Origin: Enterobacter sichuanensis
Lineage (GTDB): Bacteria > Pseudomonadota > Gammaproteobacteria > Enterobacterales > Enterobacteriaceae
Length of the DNA: 64,000 nucleotides
Direction: 5' to 3'
Assembly (NCBI RefSeq): GCF_002939185.1
Contig: NZ_POVL01000003.1
Location: 118,997 to 182,996 of the forward strand
The first letter of the stretch is position 1. Each line of letters begins with the position of its first letter. Below are positions 40,839 through 52,688 of this stretch, in pieces. The notes beneath the pieces are model-generated. The model saw only the letters and a program-made list of their open reading frames with translations. It ran no database searches and was not told where the DNA came from. Position numbers and translations under genes: made by a program.

Positions 40839-41569
40839 TACTGACGCGCTTCCAGCATCAGGCGTTTCATTTCTGAGACCGCCTCTTTCAGGCCGCTCAT
40901 CACCGCACGGCCAATGATCGCATGGCCGATATTCAGCTCATGCATTTCCGGCAGGGCGGCAATGGCTTTCACGTTGTGGTAGGTCAGACCGTGTCCGGCG
41001 TTAACCTTCAGCCCCAGGCTCGCGGCGTAAGTCGCGGCTTTTGCGATACGCTCCAGCTCTTTAGCCTGCTCTTCATCGTTTTTGGCATCGGCGTAGCAGC
41101 CAGTGTGAATTTCGATATACGGCGCGCCCACGTCGGCCGCCGCTTTAATCTGGGTGAAATCGGCGTCAATAAAGAGAGACACCAGGATACCGGCATCCGC
41201 CAGGCGTTTGCAGGCATCGCGCATTTTATCGAGCTGGCCGGCAACATCCAGACCACCTTCGGTCGTCACTTCCTGACGCATTTCCGGCACCAGGCAGCAG
41301 AAATGCGGCTGGGTTTCGCAGGCAATGGTCAGCATCTCTTCGGTGACCGCCATCTCGAGATTCATGCGGGTATCCAGCGTCTGACGCAGAATGCGCACGT
41401 CGCGGTCAGTAATATGGCGGCGATCTTCACGCAGGTGAACGGTAATGCCGTCGGCGCCAGCCTGTTCAGCGATAAACGCCGCCTGAACCGGATCGGGATA
41501 CGCTGTGCCGCGCGCATTACGCAGTGTGGCGATGTGATCAATGTTGACGCCTAACAGTAATTCAGCCAT
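40838..41569 (-). CDS. pdxJ: Pyridoxine 5'-phosphate synthase PdxJ
   Basis: Condenses 1-deoxyxylulose 5-phosphate with 3-amino-2-oxopropyl phosphate to form pyridoxine phosphate, the last step of DXP-dependent vitamin B6 synthesis. The 243-residue TIM barrel has the motifs [31 protein letters not shown] and [10 protein letters not shown]. It is coupled to acpS by a 1-bp overlap and lies 33 bp after recO. Confidence 0.97.
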
Positions 41570-41602
41570 GACAATCCTCGGTTTTCTTTTCGATTCTGTG
41601 GT

Positions 41603-42310
41603 CTAACGTTTCGGCATAAACTGCCTGAATAATTCGCGGCTCTTTAAGGGCTTGCCGCCAAGATACGGCTTGAGCGCAATCCGGGTAAAGCGTTTTGCTG
41701 CGCGCAGGGTGTCCTGGTCGGGAAACTCACGCTCATACAGCGCCCGGAGCTGGCGTCCGGTAAAGGTATTGTTATCAATCACAACGCTGGCGATAAATCC
41801 TTTTTCTTCGCGATAGCGATAGGTCATCGTCTCATCAACCTCTTCCCCACTGCCCGCGCAATGAAGAAAATCAACACCGTAACCCAGGTGGCCCAGCAGG
41901 GCCAGTTCAAAACGACGCAGGGCGGGTTCAGGCGAGCCGGTTGCGCCAGCCAGGGCCTGGATACAGTGCAGATAATCGAAAAACAGTTCAGAGAAGCGCG
42001 TCTCATGTTCCAGAACTCGTGAGATGAGTTCATTGACGTACAGACCGCTATAGAGTGTGATACCGGAAAGGGGGAGCGCCAGGGAGACGGCTTCGGCACT
42101 GCGCAGGGTTTTCACTTCCCCACGCCCGCCAAAGCGAACCAGCAGCGGCGTGAAAGGCTGTAAGGCGCCTTTCAGATTAGAACGTTTAGAACGTGCGCCT
42201 TTGGCAACAAGGCGCACACGACCCGACTCTTCCGTGAAGACGTCCAGCATAAGGCTGGTTTCGCTCCAGGGACGACTATGAAGGACAAAGGCACGCTGCC
42301 ATCCATCCAT
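41603..42310 (-). CDS. recO: DNA repair protein RecO
   Basis: Mediator that loads RecA on SSB-coated DNA in the RecFOR pathway. The 235-residue protein has an N-terminal OB fold ([19 protein letters not shown]) and a C-terminal helical domain. It is seven residues shorter than E. coli RecO, ending at FRQFMPKR. It lies in the rnc-era-recO-pdxJ-acpS gene train, 17 bp after era. Confidence 0.96.
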   Translation of the reverse strand: MDGWQRAFVLHSRPWSETSLMLDVFTEESGRVRLVAKGARSKRSNLKGALQPFTPLLVRFGGRGEVKTLRSAEAVSLALPLSGITLYSGLYVNELISRVLEHETRFSELFFDYLHCIQALAGATGSPEPALRRFELALLGHLGYGVDFLHCAGSGEEVDETMTYRYREEKGFIASVVIDNNTFTGRQLRALYEREFPDQDTLRAAKRFTRIALKPYLGGKPLKSRELFRQFMPKR

Positions 42311-42327
42311 ATGCTCGTCGTCTTAGG

Positions 42328-44030
<1,703 letters not shown>

Positions 44031-44087
44031 CTATACACAACGACAGGGGATGTCGTTAGTTCGAAGAGATTTATCGTGGAAATAATT

Positions 44088-44117
44088 CACGTAGCCGCGA
44101 AATAACGCGGCTACGTG
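44088..44117 (-). terminator. Hairpin between lepB and rnc
   Basis: CACGTAGCCGCG pairs over 12 bp with CGCGGCTACGTG around a 6-base loop, 16 bp after the lepB stop. On the lepB strand it is followed by GAATTATTTCC, a weak T tract, so termination is probably partial. Confidence 0.65.
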
Positions 44118-44132
44118 TTCTTTTAATGAGAA

Positions 44133-45107
44133 TTAATGGATTCCGCCAATACGATTCAGGCGTACGCCGGTCGGCCATTCGCCTTCCTGCTTCTCAAAAC
44201 TCATCCAGATCGCGGTTGCTTTACCAACCAGATTCGCTTCCGGCACAAAGCCCCAGTAACGGCTGTCCGCAGAGTTATCGCGGTTATCACCCATCATGAA
44301 GTAATGTCCAGGCGGTACGATCCAGCTCGCCAGCTGCTGGCCTGGCTGTTTGTAATACATACCCAGCTGATCCTGCGCGATCGGCACAGTGAGGATGCGA
44401 TGAGTCACATCCCCCAGCGTCTCTTTGCGTTCAACCAGACGGATACCGTCCTCTTTGGTTTCGCCTTTCGGGACCTGGAAGAACCCGCTGGTCGCTTCAC
44501 CGCCGTTACGACGGGCAAAAGTCTGCACAAAATCGCTTGGCTCAACGTTGGAGTAGGTGATTGGCAGCGCATTTTCACACGCGGTACCGGAGCTGCAGCC
44601 AGGCTGAACGGTGACTTCCTTCGCAACCGGATCGTAGGTCACTTTATCACCCGGCAGACCTACCGCGCGCTTGATGTAGTCCAGGCGCGGATCTTCCGGA
44701 TATTTGAACACCACGATGTCGCCGCGTTTCGGATGACCGGTTTCGATCAGCGTTTTCTGGTAGATAGGATCTTTAATGCCGTAGGCAAACTTCTCTACCA
44801 GAATAAAATCGCCAATCAGCAGCGTTGGCATCATGGAACCGGATGGGATCTGGAACGGCTCGTAAATAAACGAACGTACCACCAGCACAATCGCCAGCAC
44901 CGGAAAGACTGAGGCGCCTGTTTCCAGCCAGCCCGGTTTCGGGCCAACTTTTTTCAGGGTTTTCGCGTCAATCCCGTCACCAGTGGCTGCCTGCGCGGCA
45001 GCCTGACGTTCGCGACGTTTTGGGGCGAAGATAAACTTATCCAGACACCACAACAGACCTGTCACCAGGGTAGCAATGACCAGGATCAGGGCAAACATGT
45101 TCGCCAT
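44133..45107 (-). CDS. lepB: Signal peptidase I (LepB)
   Basis: Membrane serine protease that removes signal peptides from exported proteins. The 324-residue protein has two N-terminal membrane helices (about 4-22 and 62-77), the nucleophile Ser91 in PSGSMMPTLL, the general base Lys146 in YIKRAVGLPGD and the C-terminal box GDNRDNSADSRYWGFV. It is 15 bp downstream of lepA in an operon. Confidence 0.98.
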   Translation of the reverse strand: MANMFALILVIATLVTGLLWCLDKFIFAPKRRERQAAAQAATGDGIDAKTLKKVGPKPGWLETGASVFPVLAIVLVVRSFIYEPFQIPSGSMMPTLLIGDFILVEKFAYGIKDPIYQKTLIETGHPKRGDIVVFKYPEDPRLDYIKRAVGLPGDKVTYDPVAKEVTVQPGCSSGTACENALPITYSNVEPSDFVQTFARRNGGEATSGFFQVPKGETKEDGIRLVERKETLGDVTHRILTVPIAQDQLGMYYKQPGQQLASWIVPPGHYFMMGDNRDNSADSRYWGFVPEANLVGKATAIWMSFEKQEGEWPTGVRLNRIGGIH

Positions 45108-45122
45108 GCCAACTCCTTAGGG

Positions 45123-46922
45123 TTATTTGCCGTCTTTACCAACATGAAGGATGGCAAGGAATGCTTCCTGCGGCAGCTCGACGTTACCGACCTGCTTCAT
45201 ACGCTTCTTACCTTCTTTCTGCTTCTGGAGCAGCTTTTTCTTACGGCTGACGTCACCGCCATAACATTTCGCCAGAACGTTTTTACGCAGCTGTTTCACG
45301 GTAGAACGCGCGATGATGTGGTTGCCGATGGCCGCCTGGATCGCGATATCAAACTGCTGGCGTGGGATCAGATCTTTCATCTTCTCAACCAGCTCGCGAC
45401 CACGGTATGGCGCATTGTCGTTGTGAGTGATCAGCGCCAGCGCATCCACACGCTCACCGTTGATCAGCACGTCCACACGTACCATGTTGGAGGCCTGGAA
45501 GCGCTTGAAGTTGTAATCCAGCGACGCATAGCCACGGGAGGTCGACTTCAGACGGTCGAAGAAATCGAGAACTACTTCCGCCATCGGGATTTCATAGGTC
45601 AGCGCCACCTGGTTACCGTGGTAAACCATGTTGGTCTGCACGCCACGCTTCTCAACGCACAGCGTAATGACGTTACCCAGGTACTCCTGCGGCAACAGCA
45701 TATGACACTCTGCAATTGGCTCACGCAGCTCATGAATGTTGTTCAGCGGCGGAAGCTTGGACGGGCTGTCGACGTAGATTACCTCTTTCGACGTGGTTTC
45801 AACTTCATACACTACCGTCGGTGCGGTGGTGATCAGATCCAGATCGTATTCACGCTCCAGACGCTCCTGAATGATCTCCATGTGCAGCAGACCGAGGAAG
45901 CCGCAGCGGAAGCCGAAGCCCAGCGCCGTTGAGCTTTCTGGCTCGTAGAACAGGGAGGCATCGTTCAGGCTCAGTTTGCCGAGCGCATCACGGAAGTTTT
46001 CATAGTCGTCAGAGCTGACCGGGAACAAGCCCGCGTAAACCTGCGGTTTGACCTTTTTAAAGCCTGGCAGCGCTTTTTCTGCCGGGTTACGTGCACCGGT
46101 CAGGGTATCGCCCACTGGCGCGCCGAGGATGTCTTTGATGGCGCAGACCAGCCAGCCTACTTCGCCGCATGTCAGCTCGGTACGATCGACCTGTTTTGGC
46201 GTGAAAATACCCAGACGGTCGGCGTTGTAGACCTGTCCGGTACTCATTACCTTGATTTTGTCGCCTTTACGCAGGGTGCCGTTTTTAATACGCACCAGGG
46301 AGACAACGCCCAGATAGTTATCAAACCAGGAGTCGATAATCAGCGCCTGCAGTGGAGCATCCGGATCGCCTTCCGGGGCCGGAATATCACGCACCAGGCG
46401 TTCCAGCACGTCGGTCACGCCGACACCGGTTTTCGCCGAGCAGCGCACAGCGTCGGTCGCGTCAATGCCGACAATATCTTCAATCTCTTCCGCTACGCGC
46501 TCAGGATCGGCGGCTGGCAGGTCGATCTTGTTCAGAACCGGCACAACTTCAAGATCCATTTCCATCGCGGTGTAGCAGTTTGCCAGGGTCTGGGCTTCTA
46601 CGCCCTGCCCGGCATCGACCACCAGCAGCGCGCCTTCACAGGCCGCCAGCGAGCGTGAAACCTCATAGGAGAAGTCAACGTGGCCTGGGGTGTCGATAAA
46701 GTTCAGCTGATAGGTTTCGCCATCAGCCGCTTTGTAATCCAGCGTGACGCTCTGCGCTTTAATGGTAATACCGCGTTCGCGTTCCAGGTCCATGGAGTCC
46801 AGAACCTGGGCTTCCATTTCACGATCAGACAGGCCACCGCAAATCTGGATAATACGGTCAGACAGCGTCGACTTACCGTGGTCAATGTGAGCAATGATCG
46901 AAAAGTTACGTATGTTCTTCAT
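45123..46922 (-). CDS. lepA: Elongation factor 4 (LepA)
   Basis: Ribosome-dependent translational GTPase related to EF-G. The 599-residue protein has G1 [10 protein letters not shown]3 DTPGHVDF, G4 NKID, EF-G-like domains II, III and V, and the characteristic LepA C-terminal domain ([18 protein letters not shown]). It heads the lepA-lepB operon. Confidence 0.98.
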   Translation of the reverse strand: MKNIRNFSIIAHIDHGKSTLSDRIIQICGGLSDREMEAQVLDSMDLERERGITIKAQSVTLDYKAADGETYQLNFIDTPGHVDFSYEVSRSLAACEGALLVVDAGQGVEAQTLANCYTAMEMDLEVVPVLNKIDLPAADPERVAEEIEDIVGIDATDAVRCSAKTGVGVTDVLERLVRDIPAPEGDPDAPLQALIIDSWFDNYLGVVSLVRIKNGTLRKGDKIKVMSTGQVYNADRLGIFTPKQVDRTELTCGEVGWLVCAIKDILGAPVGDTLTGARNPAEKALPGFKKVKPQVYAGLFPVSSDDYENFRDALGKLSLNDASLFYEPESSTALGFGFRCGFLGLLHMEIIQERLEREYDLDLITTAPTVVYEVETTSKEVIYVDSPSKLPPLNNIHELREPIAECHMLLPQEYLGNVITLCVEKRGVQTNMVYHGNQVALTYEIPMAEVVLDFFDRLKSTSRGYASLDYNFKRFQASNMVRVDVLINGERVDALALITHNDNAPYRGRELVEKMKDLIPRQQFDIAIQAAIGNHIIARSTVKQLRKNVLAKCYGGDVSRKKKLLQKQKEGKKRMKQVGNVELPQEAFLAILHVGKDGK

Positions 46923-47085
46923 ATAGTTAAATAATTATGCCTTACGAATTCCTGGAGGCCGCTGTTCTTAGCCTGACGTTTTTCAGTGCGAAAACGCAGC
47001 ATTCTACACTACATCCTCGCTACCTGGAAATGCACTTAGAGACAGGTATAGCGTGAAGAAAGGACGTTTTCTGTTTAAGGACGTA

Positions 47086-47116
47086 AAAAATGATGAAGCC
47101 CGATGGATCACCGGGC
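47086..47116 (-). terminator. Terminator of the rpoE-rse operon, overlapping the rseC stop codon
   Basis: GCCCGGTGATCCATCGGGC on the minus strand forms an imperfect hairpin followed by TTCATCATTTTTT. The rseC stop codon TGA (47108-47110) lies inside the hairpin loop. Confidence 0.7.
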
Positions 47117-47584
47117 CTCAGAAGAGAGCGTTTCAACGCGAAGCTGGTCTGGCGCCAGGCCAACGCTGAGAATGACAGGCTGCCACTCCTCACGCGTCGC
47201 GAGCTTCGGAGAGAGACCTTTGGCAAGCCAAAATCCACCCACGCCACCCAGTGCAGCACCGCACATGGCGGCCACATCGGTAGCAAACAGCATCTGGAAC
47301 AGGCCGCCCATAATAAACAGCCCGACCAGCGGAGAGAGATAAACCAGCATCGCGGAACTGAGCAAGCTCCCTTCGGCAATACCCAGCTCTACCTTCTGCC
47401 CTGCCATTAGCGGTTGCTCACTTGGCACAGAAATCGTGTGCGTAGTTTGCGGCCCGAGCTTATTCAGCACGCGGCTACCGCAACCGGCTCTGGAGGCACA
47501 ACTGTTACATGAGGCTTTTACATCACAGCTCACCAGCGCAATGCCATCCTGCCACGAGACGACCGTAGCCCACTCTTTAATCAT
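47108..47584 (-). CDS. rseC: SoxR-reducing / sigma-E regulatory protein RseC
   Basis: Inner-membrane protein, RnfC-associated, involved in reducing the SoxR Fe-S cluster; its role in sigma-E control is minor. The 158-residue protein has an N-terminal cysteine cluster (CNSCASRAGCG) and two adjacent membrane helices (LSSAMLVYLSPLVGLFIMGG; DVAAMCGAALGGVGGFW). It overlaps rseB by 4 bp and ends the operon. Confidence 0.95.
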   Translation of the reverse strand: MIKEWATVVSWQDGIALVSCDVKASCNSCASRAGCGSRVLNKLGPQTTHTISVPSEQPLMAGQKVELGIAEGSLLSSAMLVYLSPLVGLFIMGGLFQMLFATDVAAMCGAALGGVGGFWLAKGLSPKLATREEWQPVILSVGLAPDQLRVETLSSEAR

Positions 47585-48534
47585 TGTGCGGTCCTGAATT
47601 TAATGCTGTCGGAAATGCGCTTCGCCGTTTGCGGGGGAAGCTCGCCCACAATGGTGATCTCAGCGTTATCGCGTACCGTGGTACTGACCGTACGACGCCC
47701 GGTGCGCAGCATCTGTTCGGCGCTGTTTGCCGTTGCGCGATTAATATTCACCGAGAAGCTGAACAACCCGTCGGAATAGAGACGCGATTCCACTGGCGTT
47801 TCAATCGTTGGCAACTGCCGACGGCTGCTGGAAACCTCACTAAACCCTTGTGGGATCCATGACGGTACCCAGTTGAAATTCACGGAATCCCCGGCCGGAA
47901 CAGAAAGCAGTGGCGGCAGGCTGGCTTTCGCCAGATTCTGCATGCTGTTACCAACCTGGTTGTTCACGCCGAAGGAGATCACGCGGAACTGTTCCAGCGT
48001 TTCACCGTCACGGTCGAGCAGATCTACACGCATGGGGAGTTTGGTTTCCGCGTCAATCCAGACAATATAGCTGTAGCGCGTTCCGTCCCGGGCAACCACG
48101 CGGATCACCTCGCACAACCGGTCCGCGATACGTGTACGCCCTACCGAAATAAAATCGTAGTAAGGAGCAAGCCGTTTAAAGTCGGTGTAAATCAGTGACG
48201 GCAGAGAATCAACGATGTAGTCGCCATTCAGCGTAAAAGGCTCCAGGCCTGGCTCGAAATAACTGATTTCGTTACCACGCTGGACCACTTCACGACGCGG
48301 ACCATCCATCTGTAAAAGCTGGGCGAGTGGCTGGTTATCAAGACGGGCATGGCGATAGCGTAACGATTCGACGCCCTGCTTGTTAATGCTGATAAATGCC
48401 AACTCGTAATTGAGTGACTGGCTGGCCAGATTCATTTGCTGCAACAACGCCCCGGATGAAACATCAGCCGAGGCGTTGGCAGAGAAGAACAGGCTACCCG
48501 CCATCAGAGACATGGCGAACCAAAGTTGCTTCAT
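47581..48534 (-). CDS. rseB: Sigma-E regulator RseB
   Basis: Periplasmic protein that shields RseA from DegS and senses lipopolysaccharide. The 317-residue protein has a signal peptide ending FFSANASA and a lipoprotein-localisation-like fold followed by a small C-terminal domain that contacts RseA. It overlaps rseC by 4 bp and rseA by 1 bp. Confidence 0.97.
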   Translation of the reverse strand: MKQLWFAMSLMAGSLFFSANASADVSSGALLQQMNLASQSLNYELAFISINKQGVESLRYRHARLDNQPLAQLLQMDGPRREVVQRGNEISYFEPGLEPFTLNGDYIVDSLPSLIYTDFKRLAPYYDFISVGRTRIADRLCEVIRVVARDGTRYSYIVWIDAETKLPMRVDLLDRDGETLEQFRVISFGVNNQVGNSMQNLAKASLPPLLSVPAGDSVNFNWVPSWIPQGFSEVSSSRRQLPTIETPVESRLYSDGLFSFSVNINRATANSAEQMLRTGRRTVSTTVRDNAEITIVGELPPQTAKRISDSIKFRTAQ

Positions 48535-49184
48535 TACTGCGATTGCGTTCCTAAAGTTTGGTTTCCGGGCACCTGCACAGCGGCTTGCTGTGTTTGCGCC
48601 TGCTCAAACTGAAGCTGTTCAGAGTGCAGACGACGCTGCAACTCGTAATCCTGCAACATCGCATTAATGCGACGGCGCTGCTCCTGGACCTGCTGTTGCT
48701 GGCCGCCGCTGGCGGAAGCATCAGCCGGTACGCCCAGACTGACCGGGCTGGCTTTGCCCATCATCGGCAGTGTATTAAACACTGGCGCTTCTGGCTGCTG
48801 ATTAGTTTCAGATTGAGCATTATAGTGCTGGACGCCAACGATAACTGCAAGCGATACGCATGCAGCCACACCCATTTGGGTAAGCTGGCTGGCCCACGGA
48901 CGCACCTTTTGCCAGAATGGCATTTTCTGCCACTGGTGGGGCGCGGGTTGAGCTTCAGGAATCAGCGGAGTGGTCTGATGAACAGGCTCATTCTCAATTG
49001 CCGCCATGACGCGTGCTGAGATATCGAAATGGAGAACCTCGCCGGTATCACCGCGAAGGGTGTCACGGATGAGATGATAACTCTCCCAGGTCTCTTGCAT
49101 TTCGGGAGAATGAGACAGCTCGTTGAGCAGCTCATTATCTACCGTTTCACCATCCATTAAAGCGGAAAGTTTTTCTTTCTGCAT
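48534..49184 (-). CDS. rseA: Anti-sigma-E factor RseA
   Basis: Single-pass membrane protein that holds RpoE inactive until DegS and RseP cleave it. The 216-residue protein has a cytoplasmic sigma-binding domain (MQKEKLSALMDGETVDNELL), a membrane helix (MGVAACVSLAVIVGV, about 103-118) and a periplasmic Gln-rich tail ending QTLGTQSQ. The ATG at 49184 is preferred over an upstream in-frame start that runs into the rpoE spacer. Confidence 0.97.
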   Translation of the reverse strand: MQKEKLSALMDGETVDNELLNELSHSPEMQETWESYHLIRDTLRGDTGEVLHFDISARVMAAIENEPVHQTTPLIPEAQPAPHQWQKMPFWQKVRPWASQLTQMGVAACVSLAVIVGVQHYNAQSETNQQPEAPVFNTLPMMGKASPVSLGVPADASASGGQQQQVQEQRRRINAMLQDYELQRRLHSEQLQFEQAQTQQAAVQVPGNQTLGTQSQ

Positions 49185-49215
49185 GCCTAATACCTTTTCC
49201 AGTATCCCGCTATCG

Positions 49216-49791
49216 TCAACGCCTGATAAGCGGTTGAACTTTATTATCAATGGCTTCTCGCGCACGGAAAATTCGTGAACGTACCGTGCCGACCGGACAA
49301 TCCATGATAGCGGCTATCTCTTCATAGCTCAGACCATCCAGCTCCCGTAACGTAATTGCCATGCGTAAATCTTCCGGGAGCGACTCGATCGTGCGAAAAA
49401 CGATTTGTCTCAGTTCTTCTGACAACATTAAGTTCTCAGGGTTCGAAATTTCTTTCAGTGCGCCGCCACTTTCGAAGTTTTCGGCGTCGATAGCGTCCAC
49501 ATCACTTGATGGCGGACGACGACCCTGAGCGACCAGATAGTTCTTTGCCGTATTGACCGCAATACGGTACAGCCAGGTGTAAAAAGCACTATCTCCCCGG
49601 AAAGAATCCAGCGCGCGATAGGCCTTAATAAAAGACTCTTGCACCACATCAGGCACATCGCCTGACGGTACATAGCGGGAAACCAGGCTCGCCACCTTAT
49701 GCTGGTAGCGCACCACCAGTAAGTTAAAGGCTTTCTGATCTCCCTTCTGGACCCGTTCAACCAGGACCTGGTCCGTTAACTGCTCGCTCAT
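49216..49791 (-). CDS. rpoE: RNA polymerase sigma-E factor RpoE
   Basis: ECF sigma factor for the envelope stress response. The 191-residue protein has region 2 (DVVQESFIKAYRALDSFRGD, FYTWLYRIAVNTAKNYL) and region 4 (SYEEIAAIMDCPVGTVRSRI). The ATG at 49791 gives MSEQLTDQVLVERVQKGD as in E. coli. A sigma-E-type promoter lies about 80 bp upstream of the start, consistent with autoregulation. Confidence 0.98.
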   Translation of the reverse strand: MSEQLTDQVLVERVQKGDQKAFNLLVVRYQHKVASLVSRYVPSGDVPDVVQESFIKAYRALDSFRGDSAFYTWLYRIAVNTAKNYLVAQGRRPPSSDVDAIDAENFESGGALKEISNPENLMLSEELRQIVFRTIESLPEDLRMAITLRELDGLSYEEIAAIMDCPVGTVRSRIFRAREAIDNKVQPLIRR

Positions 49792-49875
49792 CCGAGGTAA
49801 TGTCTCCCCAAACCTAAATTCCACGCGTTAGCGAAACGCCACTCTAAAAACACTGCACTTTGAGCAAGCACCGAA

Positions 49876-49903
49876 TTAGAGTGTCTGTTCTTCAATAAGT
49901 TCC
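49876..49903 (-). promoter_or_regulatory. Sigma-E-dependent promoter of rpoE
   Basis: GGAACTT (-35) and TCTAA (-10) are separated by 16 bp on the minus strand. The -35 is consensus for sigma-E, and the following sequence (TGCTTGCTCAAA) resembles the autoregulated E. coli rpoE promoter. Confidence 0.8.
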
Positions 49904-50149
49904 GTAACGCCTTTGTTTTTGTTCATCGCGCCGCAGACTGGTCATTTTCTCTCATTATAAGTCTGTTCACGATACGCACCACTTTCTGACAAGAAACATC
50001 TTTTTCCCGCCAGAAGAGTAACGCAACACAGTCTTTATTTCACCACAAAATCTGACGCTAACGATCTGCTTCGCAAAATAATTTCACTCATTTACCCTCC
50101 GTTTACCTCGGCTTACTCGTTTAGCCATTGCAACAACCTTTAAAAAAAA

Positions 50150-50167
50150 CGTGCGATATATCGCACG
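50150..50167. promoter_or_regulatory. Perfect 18-bp palindrome at the nadB promoter
   Basis: CGTGCGATATATCGCACG is exactly self-complementary. It covers the -35 region of the likely nadB promoter (-10 TATTCT at 50175-50180, 17-bp spacing from TGCGAT). It could be an operator or a cruciform-prone element; the binding protein is unknown to me. Confidence 0.55.
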
Positions 50168-50190
50168 CGGGTGCTATTCTGACTCAACAC

Positions 50191-50208
50191 TGTTTAGTAA
50201 ATTAAACA
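50191..50208. promoter_or_regulatory. NadR box upstream of nadB
   Basis: TGTTTA-GTAAAT-TAAACA is a perfect match to the NadR operator and ends six bases before the nadB ATG, allowing repression when NAD is plentiful. Confidence 0.92.
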
Positions 50209-50214
50209 ACAATC

Positions 50215-51834
50215 ATGAACACAACACCCGAACTCCATTGTGATGTATTGATCATCGGCAGCGGCGCTGCCGGGCTCTCTCTGGCGCTGCGCCTGGCCGA
50301 GCACCAGAACGTAATCGTTCTGAGTAAAGGGCCGATCAGTGAAGGTTCCACGTTTTACGCCCAGGGTGGCATTGCCGCCGTGTTTGATGAAACAGACAGC
50401 ATTGCATCCCACGTCGACGATACGCTGATCGCCGGGGCCGGGATCGTGGATGCGCACGCCGCAGAGTTTGTCGCCAGCAATGCCCGTCATTGCGTTCAGT
50501 GGCTCATCGACCAGGGCGTGTTATTCGATACGCAGGTCCAACCCAACGGTGAAGAGAGCTACCACCTGACCCGCGAAGGCGGCCATAGCCACCGCCGCAT
50601 CCTGCACGCAGCGGATGCCACCGGAAAAGAGGTAGAGACCACGCTGGTCAGTAAAGCGCTGAACCATCCTAATATTCGGGTGCTTGAGCGAAATAATGCC
50701 GTTGACCTTATTATCTCCGACAAAATTGGCCTGCCCGGCACGCGTCGCGTGGTGGGTGCCTGGGTCTGGAACCGGAATAAAGAGAAGGTGGAAACCTGTC
50801 AGGCGAAAGCCGTCGTGCTGGCGACGGGGGGGGCTTCCAAGGTGTATCAGTACACCACTAATCCGGACATTGCCTCCGGAGATGGGATCGCTATGGCCTG
50901 GCGTGCCGGTTGTCGCGTAGCGAACCTCGAGTTTAACCAGTTTCACCCGACCGCCCTGTTTCACCCGCAGGCACGCAACTTCCTGCTGACGGAAGCCCTG
51001 CGCGGTGAAGGGGCTTACCTGAAACGCCCTGACGGCACCCGCTTTATGCCGGACTTTGACGCCCGGGGCGAACTGGCCCCCCGCGATATCGTCGCTCGCG
51101 CCATTGACCATGAGATGAAACGTCTTGGCGTGGACTGCATGTATCTCGATATCAGTCACAAGCCTGCAGAATTTATTCGTCAGCATTTCCCGATGATTTA
51201 CGAAAAACTGCTCGGTCTGGGCATTGATTTAACCCGCGATCCGGTCCCCATTGTCCCAGCCGCCCACTATACCTGCGGTGGCGTAATGGTTGACGATCAT
51301 GGTCGTACCGATGTGGATGGCCTGTATGCTATCGGTGAGGTGAGTTATACCGGCCTTCACGGCGCGAACCGCATGGCCTCTAACTCGCTGCTGGAGTGTC
51401 TGGTGTATGGCTGGTCTGCCGCAGAAGACATCACGAAACGTATGCCTTATGCCCGTGAGACAGAGCACTTACCGGCCTGGGATGAAAGCCGTGTGGAAAA
51501 CCCGGACGAGCTGGTCGTGATCCAGCATAACTGGCATGAACTACGGCTGTTTATGTGGGATTACGTCGGCATTGTGCGCACCACAAAACGCCTGGAACGC
51601 GCGTTACGCCGCATCACCATGCTGCAGCAGGAAATTGATGAATACTATGCCAATTTCCGTGTCTCCAACAATTTGCTGGAGCTGCGTAACCTGGTACAGG
51701 TTGCCGAGCTGATCGTTCGCTGCGCGATGATGCGAAAAGAGAGCCGCGGCTTGCACTATACCCTGGACTATCCGGATCAGCTTGCGGAGTCCGGACCGTC
51801 AATACTCGCCCCGCAGGTTTACATAAACAGATAA
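50215..51834 (+). CDS. nadB: L-aspartate oxidase NadB
   Basis: FAD enzyme that oxidises L-aspartate to iminoaspartate, the first step of NAD synthesis; NadA uses the product. The 539-residue protein has the FAD motif [19 protein letters not shown], the substrate-loop block [13 protein letters not shown] and the family signature THNRMASN-like [15 protein letters not shown]. Its 3' end overlaps trmN by 16 bp on the other strand. Confidence 0.97.
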   Translation: MNTTPELHCDVLIIGSGAAGLSLALRLAEHQNVIVLSKGPISEGSTFYAQGGIAAVFDETDSIASHVDDTLIAGAGIVDAHAAEFVASNARHCVQWLIDQGVLFDTQVQPNGEESYHLTREGGHSHRRILHAADATGKEVETTLVSKALNHPNIRVLERNNAVDLIISDKIGLPGTRRVVGAWVWNRNKEKVETCQAKAVVLATGGASKVYQYTTNPDIASGDGIAMAWRAGCRVANLEFNQFHPTALFHPQARNFLLTEALRGEGAYLKRPDGTRFMPDFDARGELAPRDIVARAIDHEMKRLGVDCMYLDISHKPAEFIRQHFPMIYEKLLGLGIDLTRDPVPIVPAAHYTCGGVMVDDHGRTDVDGLYAIGEVSYTGLHGANRMASNSLLECLVYGWSAAEDITKRMPYARETEHLPAWDESRVENPDELVVIQHNWHELRLFMWDYVGIVRTTKRLERALRRITMLQQEIDEYYANFRVSNNLLELRNLVQVAELIVRCAMMRKESRGLHYTLDYPDQLAESGPSILAPQVYINR

Positions 51835-52556
51835 AACGCCTGGGTCAGGGCAGTGTAATCTTCGGAATACCGCTGGTCTGGCCCACGGATCACCATTCGA
51901 TCATTAAAGCACTCCCCCTCTTTCGGCGAGAGCGCCAGCAGCACGCGGTGCGGCAGCCGACCTTCCGTGTCCGAAATATCGGTACGCAGACGTAACGTCC
52001 AGCCGATCTCCTGGGCGATACCAATAAATGTGTTGCCCGTGCTTTCCGGCAGCACCACACAGAAAAAACCGTCTTCAGAGATGAGTTCTGCCGCACTGAT
52101 GAGCAGGGCTTTATGATCGAGGGAATGGGTATAACGCGCCTGCTCACGCTCAGGCGTACCGCACTCAACGCCGGGCTCGTAGTACGGAGGATTACTGACG
52201 ATCAAATCGTATCGTGCGGTCTGTTCAGGCGCCCAGGCCAGCACATCCGCGCACTCCACTCTCATTCGGGCCGCCCACGGGGATTCAGCCACATTTTCAC
52301 TCGCCTGCTCTGCTGCCTGCGCATCCAGTTCGACGGCGTCAATGGTGACATGCTTTTCAGTACGTTGCGCCAGCATCAACGCCACCAGCCCGCTGCCGGT
52401 ACCGATATCAAGAATACGCTTAACGCCTGCGACAGGCGCCCACGCTCCCAGTAAAATACCGTCTGTACCGACCTTCATGGCACAGCGATCGTGAGCGACA
52501 AAAAATTGTTTAAACGTAAAGCCATCGCGGCGCAGCTGCGCTTTGAGTTGAGACAT
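51819..52556 (-). CDS. yfiC: tRNA1(Val) (adenine(37)-N6)-methyltransferase TrmN (YfiC)
   Basis: Methylates A37 of tRNA1(Val) using S-adenosylmethionine. The 245-residue Rossmann enzyme has the SAM motif [17 protein letters not shown] and the catalytic motif [11 protein letters not shown]. The ATG at 52556 ([18 protein letters not shown]) matches E. coli; the much longer open frame upstream lies in the srmB spacer and is not coding. Confidence 0.95.
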   Translation of the reverse strand: MSQLKAQLRRDGFTFKQFFVAHDRCAMKVGTDGILLGAWAPVAGVKRILDIGTGSGLVALMLAQRTEKHVTIDAVELDAQAAEQASENVAESPWAARMRVECADVLAWAPEQTARYDLIVSNPPYYEPGVECGTPEREQARYTHSLDHKALLISAAELISEDGFFCVVLPESTGNTFIGIAQEIGWTLRLRTDISDTEGRLPHRVLLALSPKEGECFNDRMVIRGPDQRYSEDYTALTQAFYLFM

Positions 52557-52688
52557 GTCAGGGCAACCTTCTAAGTGAAACTGGAGTAGCATAGGGGAAA
52601 GCGAAGTGGCCGGAAAGCGATATCCATACAAACAGATGAAGATTACAGCCGTAACGTCTATAATCAGCGCCCCACACAGAGGTAGAAC

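Larger units (their letters stand above)
49792..50214. other. rpoE-nadB divergent spacer
   Basis: This 423-bp stretch contains no convincing gene. It holds the sigma-E promoter of rpoE (49876-49903), an AT-rich middle section without recognisable motifs, an 18-bp palindrome (50150-50167), nadB promoter elements and a NadR box (50191-50208). Confidence 0.7.
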
